From: Kitasatospora mediocidica KCTC 9733
GTDB taxonomy: Bacteria > Actinomycetota > Actinomycetes > Streptomycetales > Streptomycetaceae
NCBI RefSeq assembly: GCF_000744225.1
Contig: NZ_JQLN01000007.1
Location: 1,488,001-1,552,000, forward strand
Direction of reading: 5' to 3'
Length of the DNA: 64,000 bases
The notes below the pieces were generated by a model. The model was not told where the DNA came from. It made no database searches and was given only the letters and a program-made list of their open reading frames with translations. Below, one piece after another: positions 16,312-25,138 of this stretch. A program made the translations under genes and the position numbers. Positions within the stretch are counted from its first letter, which is position 1. Each line of letters begins with the position of its first letter.

Positions 16312-17806
16312 GAACCGTGTCCTGCGGTGGCTCCCCCGCTGGCGCAAGCTCGCGGTCCGCACCCGGGCCGCGCTGGCCGCCGCGGCCGCAGCGGCGCTGG
16401 CCTTCACGCTGGCCACCGTGCTGGCGGGCAGCGCGGTGAGCAGCACCATGATGAGCCAGGAGGAGGACCACGCCTGGCGCACCGGGCAGAGCATCGCCTA
16501 CGGCATACCGAACGCCCCGCAGGAGCCGTACGCGGACGCCTCGTACGTGGTGACCGACGCGAACGGGACGTGGCTGCGCAGCACCAACCTGTTCAACGAG
16601 TACACCGCCGAGACCGGCTACGGCCGCCCCGGTGTCCAACCGCTGCCGCTGCCCACCTACAACATGAACACGATCGCGACCCAGACGGTCCAGTTCCACT
16701 TCCCCGGCACGAGCTACACCAAGCACTCGATCGCCGGGCGGACCGTCACCCTCCTGGTCTTCCCGACCAATCCGATGACCACCGCCGACCTGCTCAAGTA
16801 CACCGGCCGGCCGAACCTGCCGCCGCAGACCCCGCGCATCTACATCCTGGTCAGCCCGCTGGACGCCGAGGCGGCCGCCGCCAACGTCACCCACCTGCTG
16901 GCCTGGTACCTGATCCCCTGGGGCACCCTGTTCGTCGCTCTGGTCGCCTGGCTGGTGACCGGTCTGGCGCTGCGGCCGGTCGAGCGGATCCGGCGCCGGA
17001 TGGCCGAGATCGGCGAGGGCGCCTTCCACGAACGCGTCCCCGTGCCGCACACCCGGGACGGCATCGCCCGGCTGGCCCGGACCACCAACAGCACGCTGGA
17101 CCGGCTGGAACAGGCCCTCGCCCAACAGCGCCAGCTGGTCGCGGACACCTCGCACGAGCTGCGCAGCCCGCTCGCGGTGCTGCGCAACTCGCTGGAGGTT
17201 CCGCTGGCCCACCCCGAGGGCGTGGACTGGCCCACCGTGGTCGAGGGGGCGCTGAGCGACACCGGCCGCCTACAGGACCTCACCGACGACCTGCTGCTGC
17301 TGGCCTGCCCCGCGCAGAGCACCGACCGCGCCCAGCGCGTCGAGCTGCACGACCTGGTCTCCGAGCAGATCGCCGAACGGGCCCACGCCCCCGGCCCGCC
17401 ACGCTGGACGACCACGCTGGACAGCACCACCGTGCCGGGCAGTGAGCTACTGGTCGGCCGACTGGTCCGCAACCTGCTGGACAACGCGGCGCGTTACGCG
17501 GTCGACGAGGTCAGCGTCACGCTGGTCCGCGACGACACCTCGCTGATACGCGACAACCGCTGGGCGGTCCTGACGGTCGGCGACGACGGCCCGGGCATTG
17601 CGCCGGAGGACCGCGAGCGGGTCTTCGAACGCTTCGTCCGCCTCGACAGCGCCCGCGACCGGGCCACCGGCGGCGCCGGCCTGGGCCTGGCGCTGGCCCG
17701 CACCATCGCGGAGGGCCTCGGCGGCTCGGTCCAGGCCGTCGAACCGCTCGACGGGCGCGGGGCCCGGCTGGTCGTGCGACTGCCGCTCAGCCCGCCGTCG
17801 GCGTAG
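16301..17806 (+). CDS. Sensor histidine kinase
   Basis: Membrane histidine kinase of 501 residues, partner of the response regulator whose gene it overlaps. One helix lies near residues 20-45, an outside sensor region of about 150 residues follows (no recognised domain), and a second helix lies near 200-228. Then come HAMP (RPVERIRRRMAEIGEG), the H-box with the phosphorylated His in VADTSHELRSPLAVLRN, the N-box (RNLLDNAARYA), and the ATP lid motifs DDGPGIAPEDRERVFERF and GGAGLGLALA. All catalytic motifs are intact. Its end overlaps by 20 bp the end of the convergent membrane-protein gene. Confidence 0.95.
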   Translation: MPAENRVLRWLPRWRKLAVRTRAALAAAAAAALAFTLATVLAGSAVSSTMMSQEEDHAWRTGQSIAYGIPNAPQEPYADASYVVTDANGTWLRSTNLFNEYTAETGYGRPGVQPLPLPTYNMNTIATQTVQFHFPGTSYTKHSIAGRTVTLLVFPTNPMTTADLLKYTGRPNLPPQTPRIYILVSPLDAEAAAANVTHLLAWYLIPWGTLFVALVAWLVTGLALRPVERIRRRMAEIGEGAFHERVPVPHTRDGIARLARTTNSTLDRLEQALAQQRQLVADTSHELRSPLAVLRNSLEVPLAHPEGVDWPTVVEGALSDTGRLQDLTDDLLLLACPAQSTDRAQRVELHDLVSEQIAERAHAPGPPRWTTTLDSTTVPGSELLVGRLVRNLLDNAARYAVDEVSVTLVRDDTSLIRDNRWAVLTVGDDGPGIAPEDRERVFERFVRLDSARDRATGGAGLGLALARTIAEGLGGSVQAVEPLDGRGARLVVRLPLSPPSA

Positions 17807-18866
17807 CCGCCAGCACGCCGCACTGCTGCCAGGCCGGCTGCCCGTGGTTGGCCGGGTCGACCGAGCCGGGCGAGGCAGCGGTGGAGCCGGCCGACAGCGG
17901 CTGGAGATAGACGCTCTGGGCGGCGCCACACGCGGTGGGCCCGGCCTGCACCACCGCGTCGATCAGCCGAAGCTGGCCGTTGGCGATGTCGGTGCGGTCC
18001 AGATCCATCCGGACGTCCCGGCGCACGGTGTAGAGGCTCACCTGCCCGGTGGCCGCGGTTCCCGCCGCGACCGCCGGGCGCAGCGCGTACACCAGGGTGT
18101 CGTCACTGGTGATCTCCAGCATCGAGGAGTTCAGCTCGGCGATCCTGACCGTGCCGGCCACCTTCACGGTGTCCGAGGCCAGCGAGACCCTGGCCGGGTC
18201 GAAGCGGACCACCCAGCCGGTCAGGGCGTGGTGCTGGTCGTCGGTCGGGCTCGACACGCTGGCGTCGAACTGACCCTGCTCGGACGGTGCCAGCAGGGTC
18301 CGGACCGGGAGGGTGGCACCGTCGGTGAGCGTCTGCGCGCTGAGCTCGGAGACCTCCAGATAGCTCTGCACGGTCAACAGCGCCTGGGTGACCTCGGCCT
18401 GGCTGAAGTGCGCGGTGCTCGCCTTGGTGGGTATCCCCAGGCCCGCGGCGCCGTCGGCGAAGCCCGCGGCGGCGCCGAGCGAGGCGAACGGGGAGGCCGC
18501 GTCGACGGCCGCCACCGTGCCGCCGGCCGGAGCCAGCGCGGTGAACTCGCTGGTCAGCTGGGTCCCGGAGCCCGCGCCCTGGTCGCGCTGCGGAGCGCTC
18601 ACCCCGAAGTAGACCGCGGCGCTGAAGGCCATCACGATGAGCAGCAGCAGGGTCAGCGCCTGGCGCGGCAGCGAGGCCAGCGTACCCAGGCCCAGCCGCC
18701 GCCGGACCGGGTGCGCCCAGCCGCCGCCGAGCCGCTCGCTGGCGGACAGCTCCTGGATCCGGGCAGCCCGCACGAAGGATTCGTCGAAGACGACGGATCG
18801 GTATTCGTCATCGCTTCCGGATCCGCCCTCGGGCGCACCATCCGGAGGATCACCCGGGTCACCCAT
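17787..18866 (-). CDS. Hypothetical membrane protein with VVFDESFVR motif
   Basis: The 359-residue protein has an acidic cytoplasmic N-terminus with DDEYRSVVFDESFVRAARIQEL (residues about 19-40), a membrane helix near 68-87 (ALTLLLLIVMAFSAAVYFGV) and a large outside domain rich in Ala, Ser and Thr. Two Cys (in TACGAAQ and QQCGVL) are near the C-terminus and could form a disulfide. The N-terminal motif recurs in the next upstream protein (DDEFATVVFDEAFVRSAAVHE), so the two are related. Streptomyces genomes carry such proteins beside proA, from memory. No function is known. The 3' end overlaps the histidine-kinase gene by 20 bp. Confidence 0.75.
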   Translation of the reverse strand: MGDPGDPPDGAPEGGSGSDDEYRSVVFDESFVRAARIQELSASERLGGGWAHPVRRRLGLGTLASLPRQALTLLLLIVMAFSAAVYFGVSAPQRDQGAGSGTQLTSEFTALAPAGGTVAAVDAASPFASLGAAAGFADGAAGLGIPTKASTAHFSQAEVTQALLTVQSYLEVSELSAQTLTDGATLPVRTLLAPSEQGQFDASVSSPTDDQHHALTGWVVRFDPARVSLASDTVKVAGTVRIAELNSSMLEITSDDTLVYALRPAVAAGTAATGQVSLYTVRRDVRMDLDRTDIANGQLRLIDAVVQAGPTACGAAQSVYLQPLSAGSTAASPGSVDPANHGQPAWQQCGVLAATPTAG

Positions 18867-18947
18867 ACGTCAAGAGTAGAGCGCGAACGGCGTCCGGAAC
18901 GAGGCCCGCGGCGCAACTTCCACAGCGGTCCGACACGGCGGGCGGCC

Positions 18948-19556
18948 TCACCCGGCGGGCAGCGGTACGGCGGAGACGGCCGCCGTCGCGGGACCGGCCG
19001 GAACGGCGGGCTGGACCGGGACGTAGCTGCTGCTACTGCCCACCCCGGGGTGCCGTCCGGGCGCGCTGCCGGCGCCGCCGGAGCCGCGGTAGACGGCGGC
19101 GACCGCGACGGCCACCAGGCTGGCGCCCATCAGGACCACCAGCACCCAGGCCACCGGCCGGTGCCAGCGCTGCTGGGCGACCTGGCCGCGCCCCAACTGC
19201 GCACGCGAGCCGTAGCCGGGCCAGCGGGTCGCGCGACGGCGCGCGGCCGGGCGTCGGGGGCCGACCCAGGGGTCGGTGTAGATCCGGTCGTCGTCCAGGC
19301 CCGACGGGTGCGGCCGCAGCTCCAGCGGCAGACCGTCGTACCCCTCGGGGCCGGCCGGTTCCAGGGCCCAGCCGGGCACCGCCTCCGGCTCCAGCCGGGC
19401 CTCGGCGGCGGCGAGCTGCCGCTCGCGGGCGGTCGGCTCGTGCACGGCGGCCGAGCGGACGAAAGCCTCGTCGAAGACCACGGTGGCGAACTCGTCGTCC
19501 GCTCCACCGTGGTCGGCGCCGTCGGAGTACGGCGAGCCCCCCACATCCTCAGCCAC
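18948..19556 (-). CDS. Hypothetical membrane protein, paralogue in the N-terminal motif
   Basis: The start is uncertain: GTG 19556 (VAEDVGGSPYSDG, 202 residues) or TTG 19565. An acidic N-terminus carries DDEFATVVFDEAFVRSAAVHEPTARERQL, like the neighbour's motif. A Pro/Arg-rich cytoplasmic part follows, then a single membrane helix (about 150-168, VAWVLVVLMGASLVAVAVAAVY) and a short outside tail of about 40 residues. It lies between proA and its paralogue on the same strand. No function can be given. The shared motif could be a binding site for a common cytoplasmic partner. Confidence 0.7.
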   Translation of the reverse strand: MAEDVGGSPYSDGADHGGADDEFATVVFDEAFVRSAAVHEPTARERQLAAAEARLEPEAVPGWALEPAGPEGYDGLPLELRPHPSGLDDDRIYTDPWVGPRRPAARRRATRWPGYGSRAQLGRGQVAQQRWHRPVAWVLVVLMGASLVAVAVAAVYRGSGGAGSAPGRHPGVGSSSSYVPVQPAVPAGPATAAVSAVPLPAG

Positions 19557-19628
19557 GGGATTCAATGTATTACCGAGGGAGCGATTTGTCTGTGGCTCGG
19601 GGCACTTGGCCTCCGTACAGGCGTACGT

Positions 19629-20921
19629 TCAGCCCCCGACGGTCTGCGTCGCCTCGCCGCGGACATGCCCGTCACCGGTCACGACGTACTTGGTGGAGGT
19701 CAGCTCCGGCAGGCCCATCGGGCCCCGGGCGTGCAGCTTCTGGGTCGAGATGCCGATCTCGGCGCCGAAGCCGAACTCACCCCCGTCGGTGAACCGGGTC
19801 GACGCGTTGACGGCCACCGTCGCGGCGTCCACCAACTGGGTGAAACGGCGGGCGGCGGCCTGCGAGGTGGTCACGATCGCCTCGGTGTGGCCGGAGGACC
19901 AGCGGCGGATGTGCTCCACGGCGGCGTCCAGCGAGGGGACCACCGCGGCGGCGAGGTCGTAGGAGAGGTACTCGGTCTCCCAGTCCTCCTCGGTGGCGGG
20001 AACGACGGTGGCCGGGCCGCCCTCGGCCGCCTTGAGCACCGCTTCGTCGCCGTGCACCGTCACGCCGGCCTCGGCCAGCGCCGCCAGCGCGAGCGGCAGG
20101 AAGGCCTCCGCGACGTCCTGGTGGACCAGCAGGGTCTCGGCGGAGTTGCAGACACTGACCCGCTGCGCCTTGGAGTTGAGCAGGATGCCGACCGCCATCG
20201 CCAGGTCGGTCTGCGCGTCCACGTAGACGTGGCAGTTGCCGGTGCCGGTCTCGATCACCGGGACGGTCGAGCCCTCCACGACGGTACGGATCAGCGAGGC
20301 CCCGCCGCGCGGGATCAGCACGTCCACCAGGCCGCGGGCGCGCATCAGCTCGGTGACCGAGTCCCGGCTCTCGCCCGGGACCAGCTGGATCACGTCGGCG
20401 GGCAGGCCGGCCGACACCACCGCGTCGCGCAGCACCTCGACCAGCGCGGTGTTGGAGCGGTAGGCCGAGGCCGAACCGCGCAGCAGCACCGCGTTGCCGG
20501 ACTTCAGGCAGAGCGCGGCGGCGTCCGCGGTCACGTTGGGGCGGGCCTCGTAGATGATGCCGACCACGCCGAGCGGGACCCGCACCTGGCGGACGTCCAG
20601 GCCGTTGGGCAGCGTGTAGCCGCGCAGCACCTCGCCGACCGGGTCGGGCAGCGCGGCGACGTCCCGCACGTCGGAGGCGATCGCGATGATCCGCTCGACC
20701 GTGAGGGTGAGCCGGTCCACCACCGACTCGGCGGTGCCGGCCGCCCGGGCCCGGGCGACGTCCTCGGCGTTGGCCGCGGTGATCTCGGGCGTGCGGGCCA
20801 CCAGCGCGTCGGCCATCGCCACCAGCGCTGCGTCCTTCAGCGAGCGCGGCAGCGGGGCGAGTGCGGCGGCAGCCGCACGGGCTCGGCGCGCGGTGGCGAG
20901 GACAGGGCTGTCGGTAGTCAT
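19629..20921 (-). CDS. proA: Glutamate-5-semialdehyde dehydrogenase
   Basis: ProA (gamma-glutamyl phosphate reductase) reduces glutamyl phosphate to the semialdehyde with NADPH, the second step of proline synthesis. The 430-residue protein from ATG 20921 has normal length. The catalytic Cys is in SVCNSAETLLVH. The NADP-binding and active-site segments GVVGIIYEARPNVT, LRGSASAYRSN and PVIETGTGNCHVYVD are typical of the family. The ATG is preceded by a stop-rich leader, and the protein begins with the usual VLATARRAR helix. It lies in the order proB, hypothetical, proA on one strand, so the pathway enzymes are probably cotranscribed. Confidence 0.97.
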   Translation of the reverse strand: MTTDSPVLATARRARAAAAALAPLPRSLKDAALVAMADALVARTPEITAANAEDVARARAAGTAESVVDRLTLTVERIIAIASDVRDVAALPDPVGEVLRGYTLPNGLDVRQVRVPLGVVGIIYEARPNVTADAAALCLKSGNAVLLRGSASAYRSNTALVEVLRDAVVSAGLPADVIQLVPGESRDSVTELMRARGLVDVLIPRGGASLIRTVVEGSTVPVIETGTGNCHVYVDAQTDLAMAVGILLNSKAQRVSVCNSAETLLVHQDVAEAFLPLALAALAEAGVTVHGDEAVLKAAEGGPATVVPATEEDWETEYLSYDLAAAVVPSLDAAVEHIRRWSSGHTEAIVTTSQAAARRFTQLVDAATVAVNASTRFTDGGEFGFGAEIGISTQKLHARGPMGLPELTSTKYVVTGDGHVRGEATQTVGG

Positions 20922-20991
20922 GCCCCGAAGCGTAACGAGTCGGCCCGCCGGTGGACGCCGCTGTCTCAACTGCCGGGCGCCCCGGCGGACG

Positions 20992-21426
20992 TCAGTACGG
21001 GTGGACGCCGCCGAGCTGCGGCGGCGGATCCGCGAAGCCCTCGGCCAGCCGCTGGTGGTAGGTCGCCCGGTCCACCACCTCCAGGCCGACGATCTCCCAC
21101 GGCGGGAGCTTGGCACTCGCCTTGTGCTCACCCCAGAGCCGCAGCGCCATGGCCGCCGCGTCGTGCAGATCGCGGGCCTGCTCCCAGTAACGGATCTCGG
21201 CGTGGTCGGCGGCGTAGCGGGCGGTCAGGAAGAACGAGTGGTCGTGCGCGAGCCGTTCCAGGCCGGACCGCAGCTCTCCCAGCGGGGTCACCTCGCCGGC
21301 CACGCTGAGCACCACGTGCCAGAGCCGGCCCTGCTCCGCCGGGGGCGGCGACTCGACCGGCCCGGTGGCCGGGCGCAGCTCCCGTACGGTGGCCCCGGCG
21401 GTCGCTCCCTCGTGCCTGCGTGCCAC
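20992..21426 (-). CDS. Conserved hypothetical protein between proB and proA
   Basis: GTG 21426 is chosen because AGGAGG lies six nt upstream; the result has 144 residues (VARRHEGATAG...). The sequence looks like a small alpha/beta soluble protein (LWHVVLSVAGEV, LERLAHDHSFFLTARYAADHAEIRYWEQARDLHDAAAMALRLWGEH, WEIVGLEVVDRATYHQRL). The mix of a beta strand followed by long helices, and the end in a Pro/Gly tail, is typical of a conserved Streptomyces family located between proB and proA. No catalytic motif is evident and the function is unknown. Confidence 0.8.
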   Translation of the reverse strand: MARRHEGATAGATVRELRPATGPVESPPPAEQGRLWHVVLSVAGEVTPLGELRSGLERLAHDHSFFLTARYAADHAEIRYWEQARDLHDAAAMALRLWGEHKASAKLPPWEIVGLEVVDRATYHQRLAEGFADPPPQLGGVHPY

Positions 21427-21488
21427 CGGCGGCCTCCTGTTCGACGCTGGACTGTCCCGAACCCGGGCGCGCACGGCCTGGCGGGCCG

Positions 21489-22625
21489 TCAGCCGCGCAA
21501 CACCACCAGGTCGTCCCGGTGGATGACCTCGCGCTCGTACGCGGCGCCGAACTCCTGGGCCAGTTCCCGCGTCGACCGGCCCAGCAGGCGCGGCAGCTCC
21601 CTCGCATCAAAGTTGACCAGCCCACGCGCCACGATGTGGCCGTTTTCGGCAAGAAGGTCCACCGGATCGCCCGCGGCGAAATCTCCGTCGACCCCGGTGA
21701 CCCCGGCCGGCAGCAGCGACTTGCCGCCCTCCACCACGGCGCTGACCGCCCCGGCGTCCAGGTGCAGCGCGCCGCGCGGGCTGCTGGCGTGGGCCAGCCA
21801 CAGCAGCCGGTCGGAGCTGCGCGCGCCGGTCCGGGTGAAGAGGGTGCCGGTCTGCCGGCCGGCCAGCGCGTCGGCGGCGTGCCGGGCGGCGGTGAGCACC
21901 ACGGGGATGCCCGCGCCGGTGGCGATCCGGGCCGCCTCGACCTTGGTCACCATCCCGCCGGTGCCGACGCCGGCCTTGCCCGCGCTGCCGATCTCGATGC
22001 CCGCGAGATCCTGCGGGCCGTGCACCTCGGCGATCCGGCTGGTGCCGGGACGGCTGGGGTCGCCGTCGTAGAGGCCGTCCACGTCGGAGAGCAGGATCAG
22101 CAGGTCGGCCCGGACCAGGTGGGCCACCAGGGCGGCGAGCCGGTCGTTGTCGCCGAACTTGATCTCGGCGGTGGCCACCGTGTCGTTCTCGTTGACGATC
22201 GGCACCGCGCCCATCGCCAGCAGCTGGTCCAGGGTGCGGTAGGCGTTGCGGTAGTGCGCCCGCCGGCTGGCGTCCTCGGCGGTCAGCAGTACCTGGCCGA
22301 CCCGGCGGCCGTAGCGGGCGAAGGAGGCGGTGTAGCGGGCCACCAGCAGGCCCTGGCCCACGCTGGCCGCGGCCTGCTGCCTGGCCAGGTCGGCCGGCCG
22401 GCGGTCCAGGCCCAGCGGGGCCAGGCCGGCCGCGATGGCGCCGGAGGAGACCAGCACGATCTCCGGGGCGTCGGCCCGTCCCAGCGCGGTGGCCAGCGCG
22501 TCCACCAGCGCGTCCACCCGGTCCGCGTCCAGGCCGCCGGTGGCCGTGGTGAGCGAGGAGGAGCCGACCTTGACCACGACCCGGCGGGCTGCCAGGACGT
22601 CCGGTCGCAGTGTCTGATCGTTCAT
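21489..22625 (-). CDS. proB: Glutamate 5-kinase
   Basis: ProB phosphorylates glutamate, the first and feedback-controlled step of proline synthesis. The 378-residue protein has the amino-acid kinase fold (about residues 12-260) with VVVKVGSSSLT (ATP binding), VSSGAIAAG, and the substrate segment VPIVNENDTVATAEIKFGDNDRLAALVA. DVDGLYDGDP and GTGGMVTKVEAA follow. The C-terminal PUA domain (about 280-378) begins near GALHLDAGAVSAV. ATG 22625 has GAGGG seven nt upstream. It is upstream of the hypothetical gene and proA on the same strand. Confidence 0.97.
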   Translation of the reverse strand: MNDQTLRPDVLAARRVVVKVGSSSLTTATGGLDADRVDALVDALATALGRADAPEIVLVSSGAIAAGLAPLGLDRRPADLARQQAAASVGQGLLVARYTASFARYGRRVGQVLLTAEDASRRAHYRNAYRTLDQLLAMGAVPIVNENDTVATAEIKFGDNDRLAALVAHLVRADLLILLSDVDGLYDGDPSRPGTSRIAEVHGPQDLAGIEIGSAGKAGVGTGGMVTKVEAARIATGAGIPVVLTAARHAADALAGRQTGTLFTRTGARSSDRLLWLAHASSPRGALHLDAGAVSAVVEGGKSLLPAGVTGVDGDFAAGDPVDLLAENGHIVARGLVNFDARELPRLLGRSTRELAQEFGAAYEREVIHRDDLVVLRG

Positions 22626-22721
22626 CAAGAGTCCCTCACGCAGTACGGTCCGCCTCTGCGCGCAATCTACGCGACGAGACGGACCGTTCAGTACCGCATA
22701 TCACCCGGTGGACCGGGGAGC

Positions 22722-24200
22722 TCAGTCCTCGTCGTCACTCTCGTCGACGGCGGCCGGGCGGCCGGAGGAGAGCGCCTCGAACGCGCGGAACTCGTCCTCG
22801 GCGGCGTCCCGGTTCTTCAGCTTGTCGCGGCGGCGGTCGACGGCCGGACGCGGGGTCTCGAAACGGTGGTCCTCGCCACGGCGGCCGAGCATCTCGGCGC
22901 CGGCGGCCATGGTCGGCTCCCAGTCGAAGACGACCGCGTTGTCGTCCGAGCCGATGATGACGGTGTCACCCTCCTGGGCCCCGACCTTCCACAGCTTCTC
23001 CTCGACACCGAGCCGGGCCAGCCGGTCGGCGAGGTAGCCGACGGCCTCGTCGTTGGAGAAGTCGGTCTGGCGGACCCAGCGCTCCGGCTTGAGGCCGCGC
23101 ACGCGGTAGGCGCCGTCCTCCTCGGTGACGGTGAAGCCGGCGTCGTCCACGGCGGTCGGCCGCAGCACGATGCGCGTCGACTCCTCGACCGGCTTGGCGG
23201 CGCGGGCGTCGGCGACGATCTGCGCCATCGCGAAGTTCAGCTCGCGCAGACCGGAGCGGGAGGCGGCGGAGATCTCGAAGACCCGGTAGCCGCGCTCCTC
23301 CAGCGAGGCGCGGGTCAGGTCGGCGATGTCCTGACCGTCCGGGACGTCCACCTTGTTGAGCGCCACCAGTCGCGGACGGTCGTCCAGACCGCCGTACTGG
23401 GCGAGCTCCTCCTCGATGGTCTCCAGGTCGGTGAGCGGGTCACGGCCCGGCTCCAGGGTCGCGCAGTCCAGCACGTGCACCAGCACGGTGCAGCGTTCGA
23501 CGTGGCGCAGGAACTCCAGGCCCAGCCCGCGGCCCTGGCTGGCGCCGGGGATCAGGCCGGGCACGTCGGCCACGGTGTAGACGATGTCGCCCGCGGTGAC
23601 CACGCCGAGGTTCGGGATCAGGGTGGTGAACGGGTAGTCCGCGATCTTCGGCTTGGCGGCCGAGATCACCGAGATCAGCGAGGACTTGCCCGCACTCGGG
23701 TACCCGACCAGCGCGACGTCGGCGACGGACTTGAGCTCCATCACGATGTCGCGGGCCTCGCCGGGCTCGCCGAGCAGCGCGAACCCGGGGGCCTTGCGGC
23801 GGGAGGAGGCGAGTGCGGAGTTGCCGAGGCCGCCACGGCCGCCCGCGGCGGCGATGAAGGTCGTGCCGTGGCCGACCAGGTCGCCGAGCACGTTGCCCTC
23901 GCGGTCGAGCACCACGGTGCCGTCCGGGACGTACAGCACGAGGCCCTCGCCGGTGGAGCCGGTGCGGTGGCCGCCGGCGCCGGGCTTGCCGTTCTGCGCC
24001 TTGCGCTTGGGCGAGTGGTGGTACTCGAGCAGCGTGGTGATGCTGGTGTCGACCACCAGCGTGACGCTGCCGCCGTCACCGCCGTTGCCGCCGTCCGGGC
24101 CGCCGAGCGGCTTGAACTTCTCCCGGTGCACGGAGGCGCAGCCGTGGCCCCCGTTACCCGCGGCGACGTGCAGTTCGACGCGGTCCACGAAGGTGGTCAT
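22722..24200 (-). CDS. obgE: Obg family GTPase
   Basis: Obg GTPases bind the large ribosomal subunit and link GTP level to ribosome assembly, and in Streptomyces to sporulation. The 492-residue protein has the Gly-rich Obg fold (residues about 2-160, VELHVAAGNGGHG, GGPDGGNGGDGG). The G domain follows: G1 GYPSAGKSS, G3 DVPGLIPGA, G4 NKVD, and the G5 region SAAS. The OCT domain comes next and the protein ends in an acidic tail (DESDDED). ATG 24200 begins directly at MTTFVDRVELHV. The gene lies downstream of rplU-rpmA but a hairpin terminator lies between, so its expression is partly separated. Confidence 0.97.
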   Translation of the reverse strand: MTTFVDRVELHVAAGNGGHGCASVHREKFKPLGGPDGGNGGDGGSVTLVVDTSITTLLEYHHSPKRKAQNGKPGAGGHRTGSTGEGLVLYVPDGTVVLDREGNVLGDLVGHGTTFIAAAGGRGGLGNSALASSRRKAPGFALLGEPGEARDIVMELKSVADVALVGYPSAGKSSLISVISAAKPKIADYPFTTLIPNLGVVTAGDIVYTVADVPGLIPGASQGRGLGLEFLRHVERCTVLVHVLDCATLEPGRDPLTDLETIEEELAQYGGLDDRPRLVALNKVDVPDGQDIADLTRASLEERGYRVFEISAASRSGLRELNFAMAQIVADARAAKPVEESTRIVLRPTAVDDAGFTVTEEDGAYRVRGLKPERWVRQTDFSNDEAVGYLADRLARLGVEEKLWKVGAQEGDTVIIGSDDNAVVFDWEPTMAAGAEMLGRRGEDHRFETPRPAVDRRRDKLKNRDAAEDEFRAFEALSSGRPAAVDESDDED

Positions 24201-24246
24201 GACGGGTGCCTCCAAGACAAGGGGAAAGACAAAGGGGTGAAACACA

Positions 24247-24280
24247 GGAGGGCGGACCGGAACAAACCGGTCCACCCTCC
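24247..24280 (-). terminator. Terminator between rpmA and obgE
   Basis: A 14-bp stem with one mismatch (GGAGGGCGGACCGG / CCGGTCCACCCTCC) and a 6-nt loop AACAAA lies 41 nt after the rpmA stop. It can end or attenuate the rplU-rpmA transcript before obgE. Confidence 0.75.
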
Positions 24281-24321
24281 GTGAATCCTACCGAATGCCG
24301 CTTGACGCGGCGTCAGGCAGA

Positions 24322-24579
24322 TCAGGCCTCGACGGCCACGATGTTGACGACCTTGCGGCCACGGTGCGTGCCGAACTCGACCGCACCCGCCTGCAGGGCG
24401 AACAGGGTGTCGTCGCCGCCACGGCCGACGTTCGCACCCGGGTGGAAGTGGGTGCCACGCTGGCGGACCAGGATCTCGCCGGCGTTGACCTTCTGGCCGC
24501 CGAAGCGCTTCACGCCGAGGCGCTGGGCGTTCGAGTCGCGGCCGTTACGGGTAGAGCTTGCGCCCTTCTTATGAGCCAT
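24322..24579 (-). CDS. rpmA: 50S ribosomal protein L27
   Basis: L27 sits near the peptidyl-transferase centre of the large subunit. The 85-residue protein starts with MAHKKGASSTRNGRDSNAQRLGVK, the conserved flexible N-terminal tail, followed by GGQKVNAGEILVRQRGTHFHPG. It begins directly at MAHKKG without the cleaved extension seen in some Firmicutes. It is 16 nt from rplU in the usual rplU-rpmA-obg order. Confidence 0.99.
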   Translation of the reverse strand: MAHKKGASSTRNGRDSNAQRLGVKRFGGQKVNAGEILVRQRGTHFHPGANVGRGGDDTLFALQAGAVEFGTHRGRKVVNIVAVEA

Positions 24580-24595
24580 CTCGCTATCCCCTTAC

Positions 24596-24910
24596 TTACT
24601 TCGCGGTGTCGATGCTGGTGATGCGGATGGCCGTGTGGCGCTGGCGGTGGCCCTGGCGCCGACGGTAGCCGGTCTTGTTCTTGTAGCGAAGGATGACGAT
24701 CTTCTCACCCTTGGTGTGGTCGACGACCTCGGCGTGAACCTTGATGCCGGCCAGGACCCACGGGTCAGAGGTGACGGCCTCGCCGTCGACGACCAGGATG
24801 GTCGAGAGCTCCACCGAGTCACCCGGCTTGACATCAACGCGGTCAATCTCCAGCACGTCGCCGATGGCGACCTTGTGCTGGCGGCCGCCGGCGCGAACGA
24901 TCGCGTACAT
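24596..24910 (-). CDS. rplU: 50S ribosomal protein L21
   Basis: L21 binds 23S rRNA in the large subunit. The 104-residue protein has the family start MYAIVRAGGRQHKVAIGD and the conserved C-terminal KNKTGYRRRQGHRQ. It is transcribed from a promoter at 25055-25083, leaving a leader of about 138 nt. rpmA follows directly. Confidence 0.99.
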   Translation of the reverse strand: MYAIVRAGGRQHKVAIGDVLEIDRVDVKPGDSVELSTILVVDGEAVTSDPWVLAGIKVHAEVVDHTKGEKIVILRYKNKTGYRRRQGHRQRHTAIRITSIDTAK

Positions 24911-25054
24911 GCGGTACCTGCTTTCTTACTCGATCGGAACTCTCGATGCCAGCCACCTGGGTACGGACACAGGAGGCCTCCCTCGCCTTCCGCCGTGAAG
25001 CGGAGCGCGAGAGGTGATCTGCTCGGGAGCGTGGCGTAGACACGCCGGAGGTCA

Positions 25055-25083
25055 AGAATACGGATCGGCCGCCATCAGGGCAA
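25055..25083 (-). promoter_or_regulatory. Promoter of rplU-rpmA
   Basis: TTGCCC (25078-25083), 17 nt, TATTCT (25055-25060) on the minus strand. Both boxes and the spacing fit a principal (HrdB-type) sigma-factor promoter. Transcription should start near 25048, giving a leader of about 138 nt. Confidence 0.65.
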
Positions 25084-25098
25084 ACCGGGCCGTACGGA

Positions 25099-25129
25099 CC
25101 GGGGAGCGGGCGAGGTGCCCGCTCCCCGG
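25099..25129 (-). terminator. Terminator after the RNase E/G gene
   Basis: A perfect 13-bp stem (CCGGGGAGCGGGC / GCCCGCTCCCCGG) with a 5-nt loop lies 9 nt beyond the stop codon. It separates this gene from the rplU promoter. Confidence 0.9.
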
Positions 25130-25138
25130 CCAACGGGC

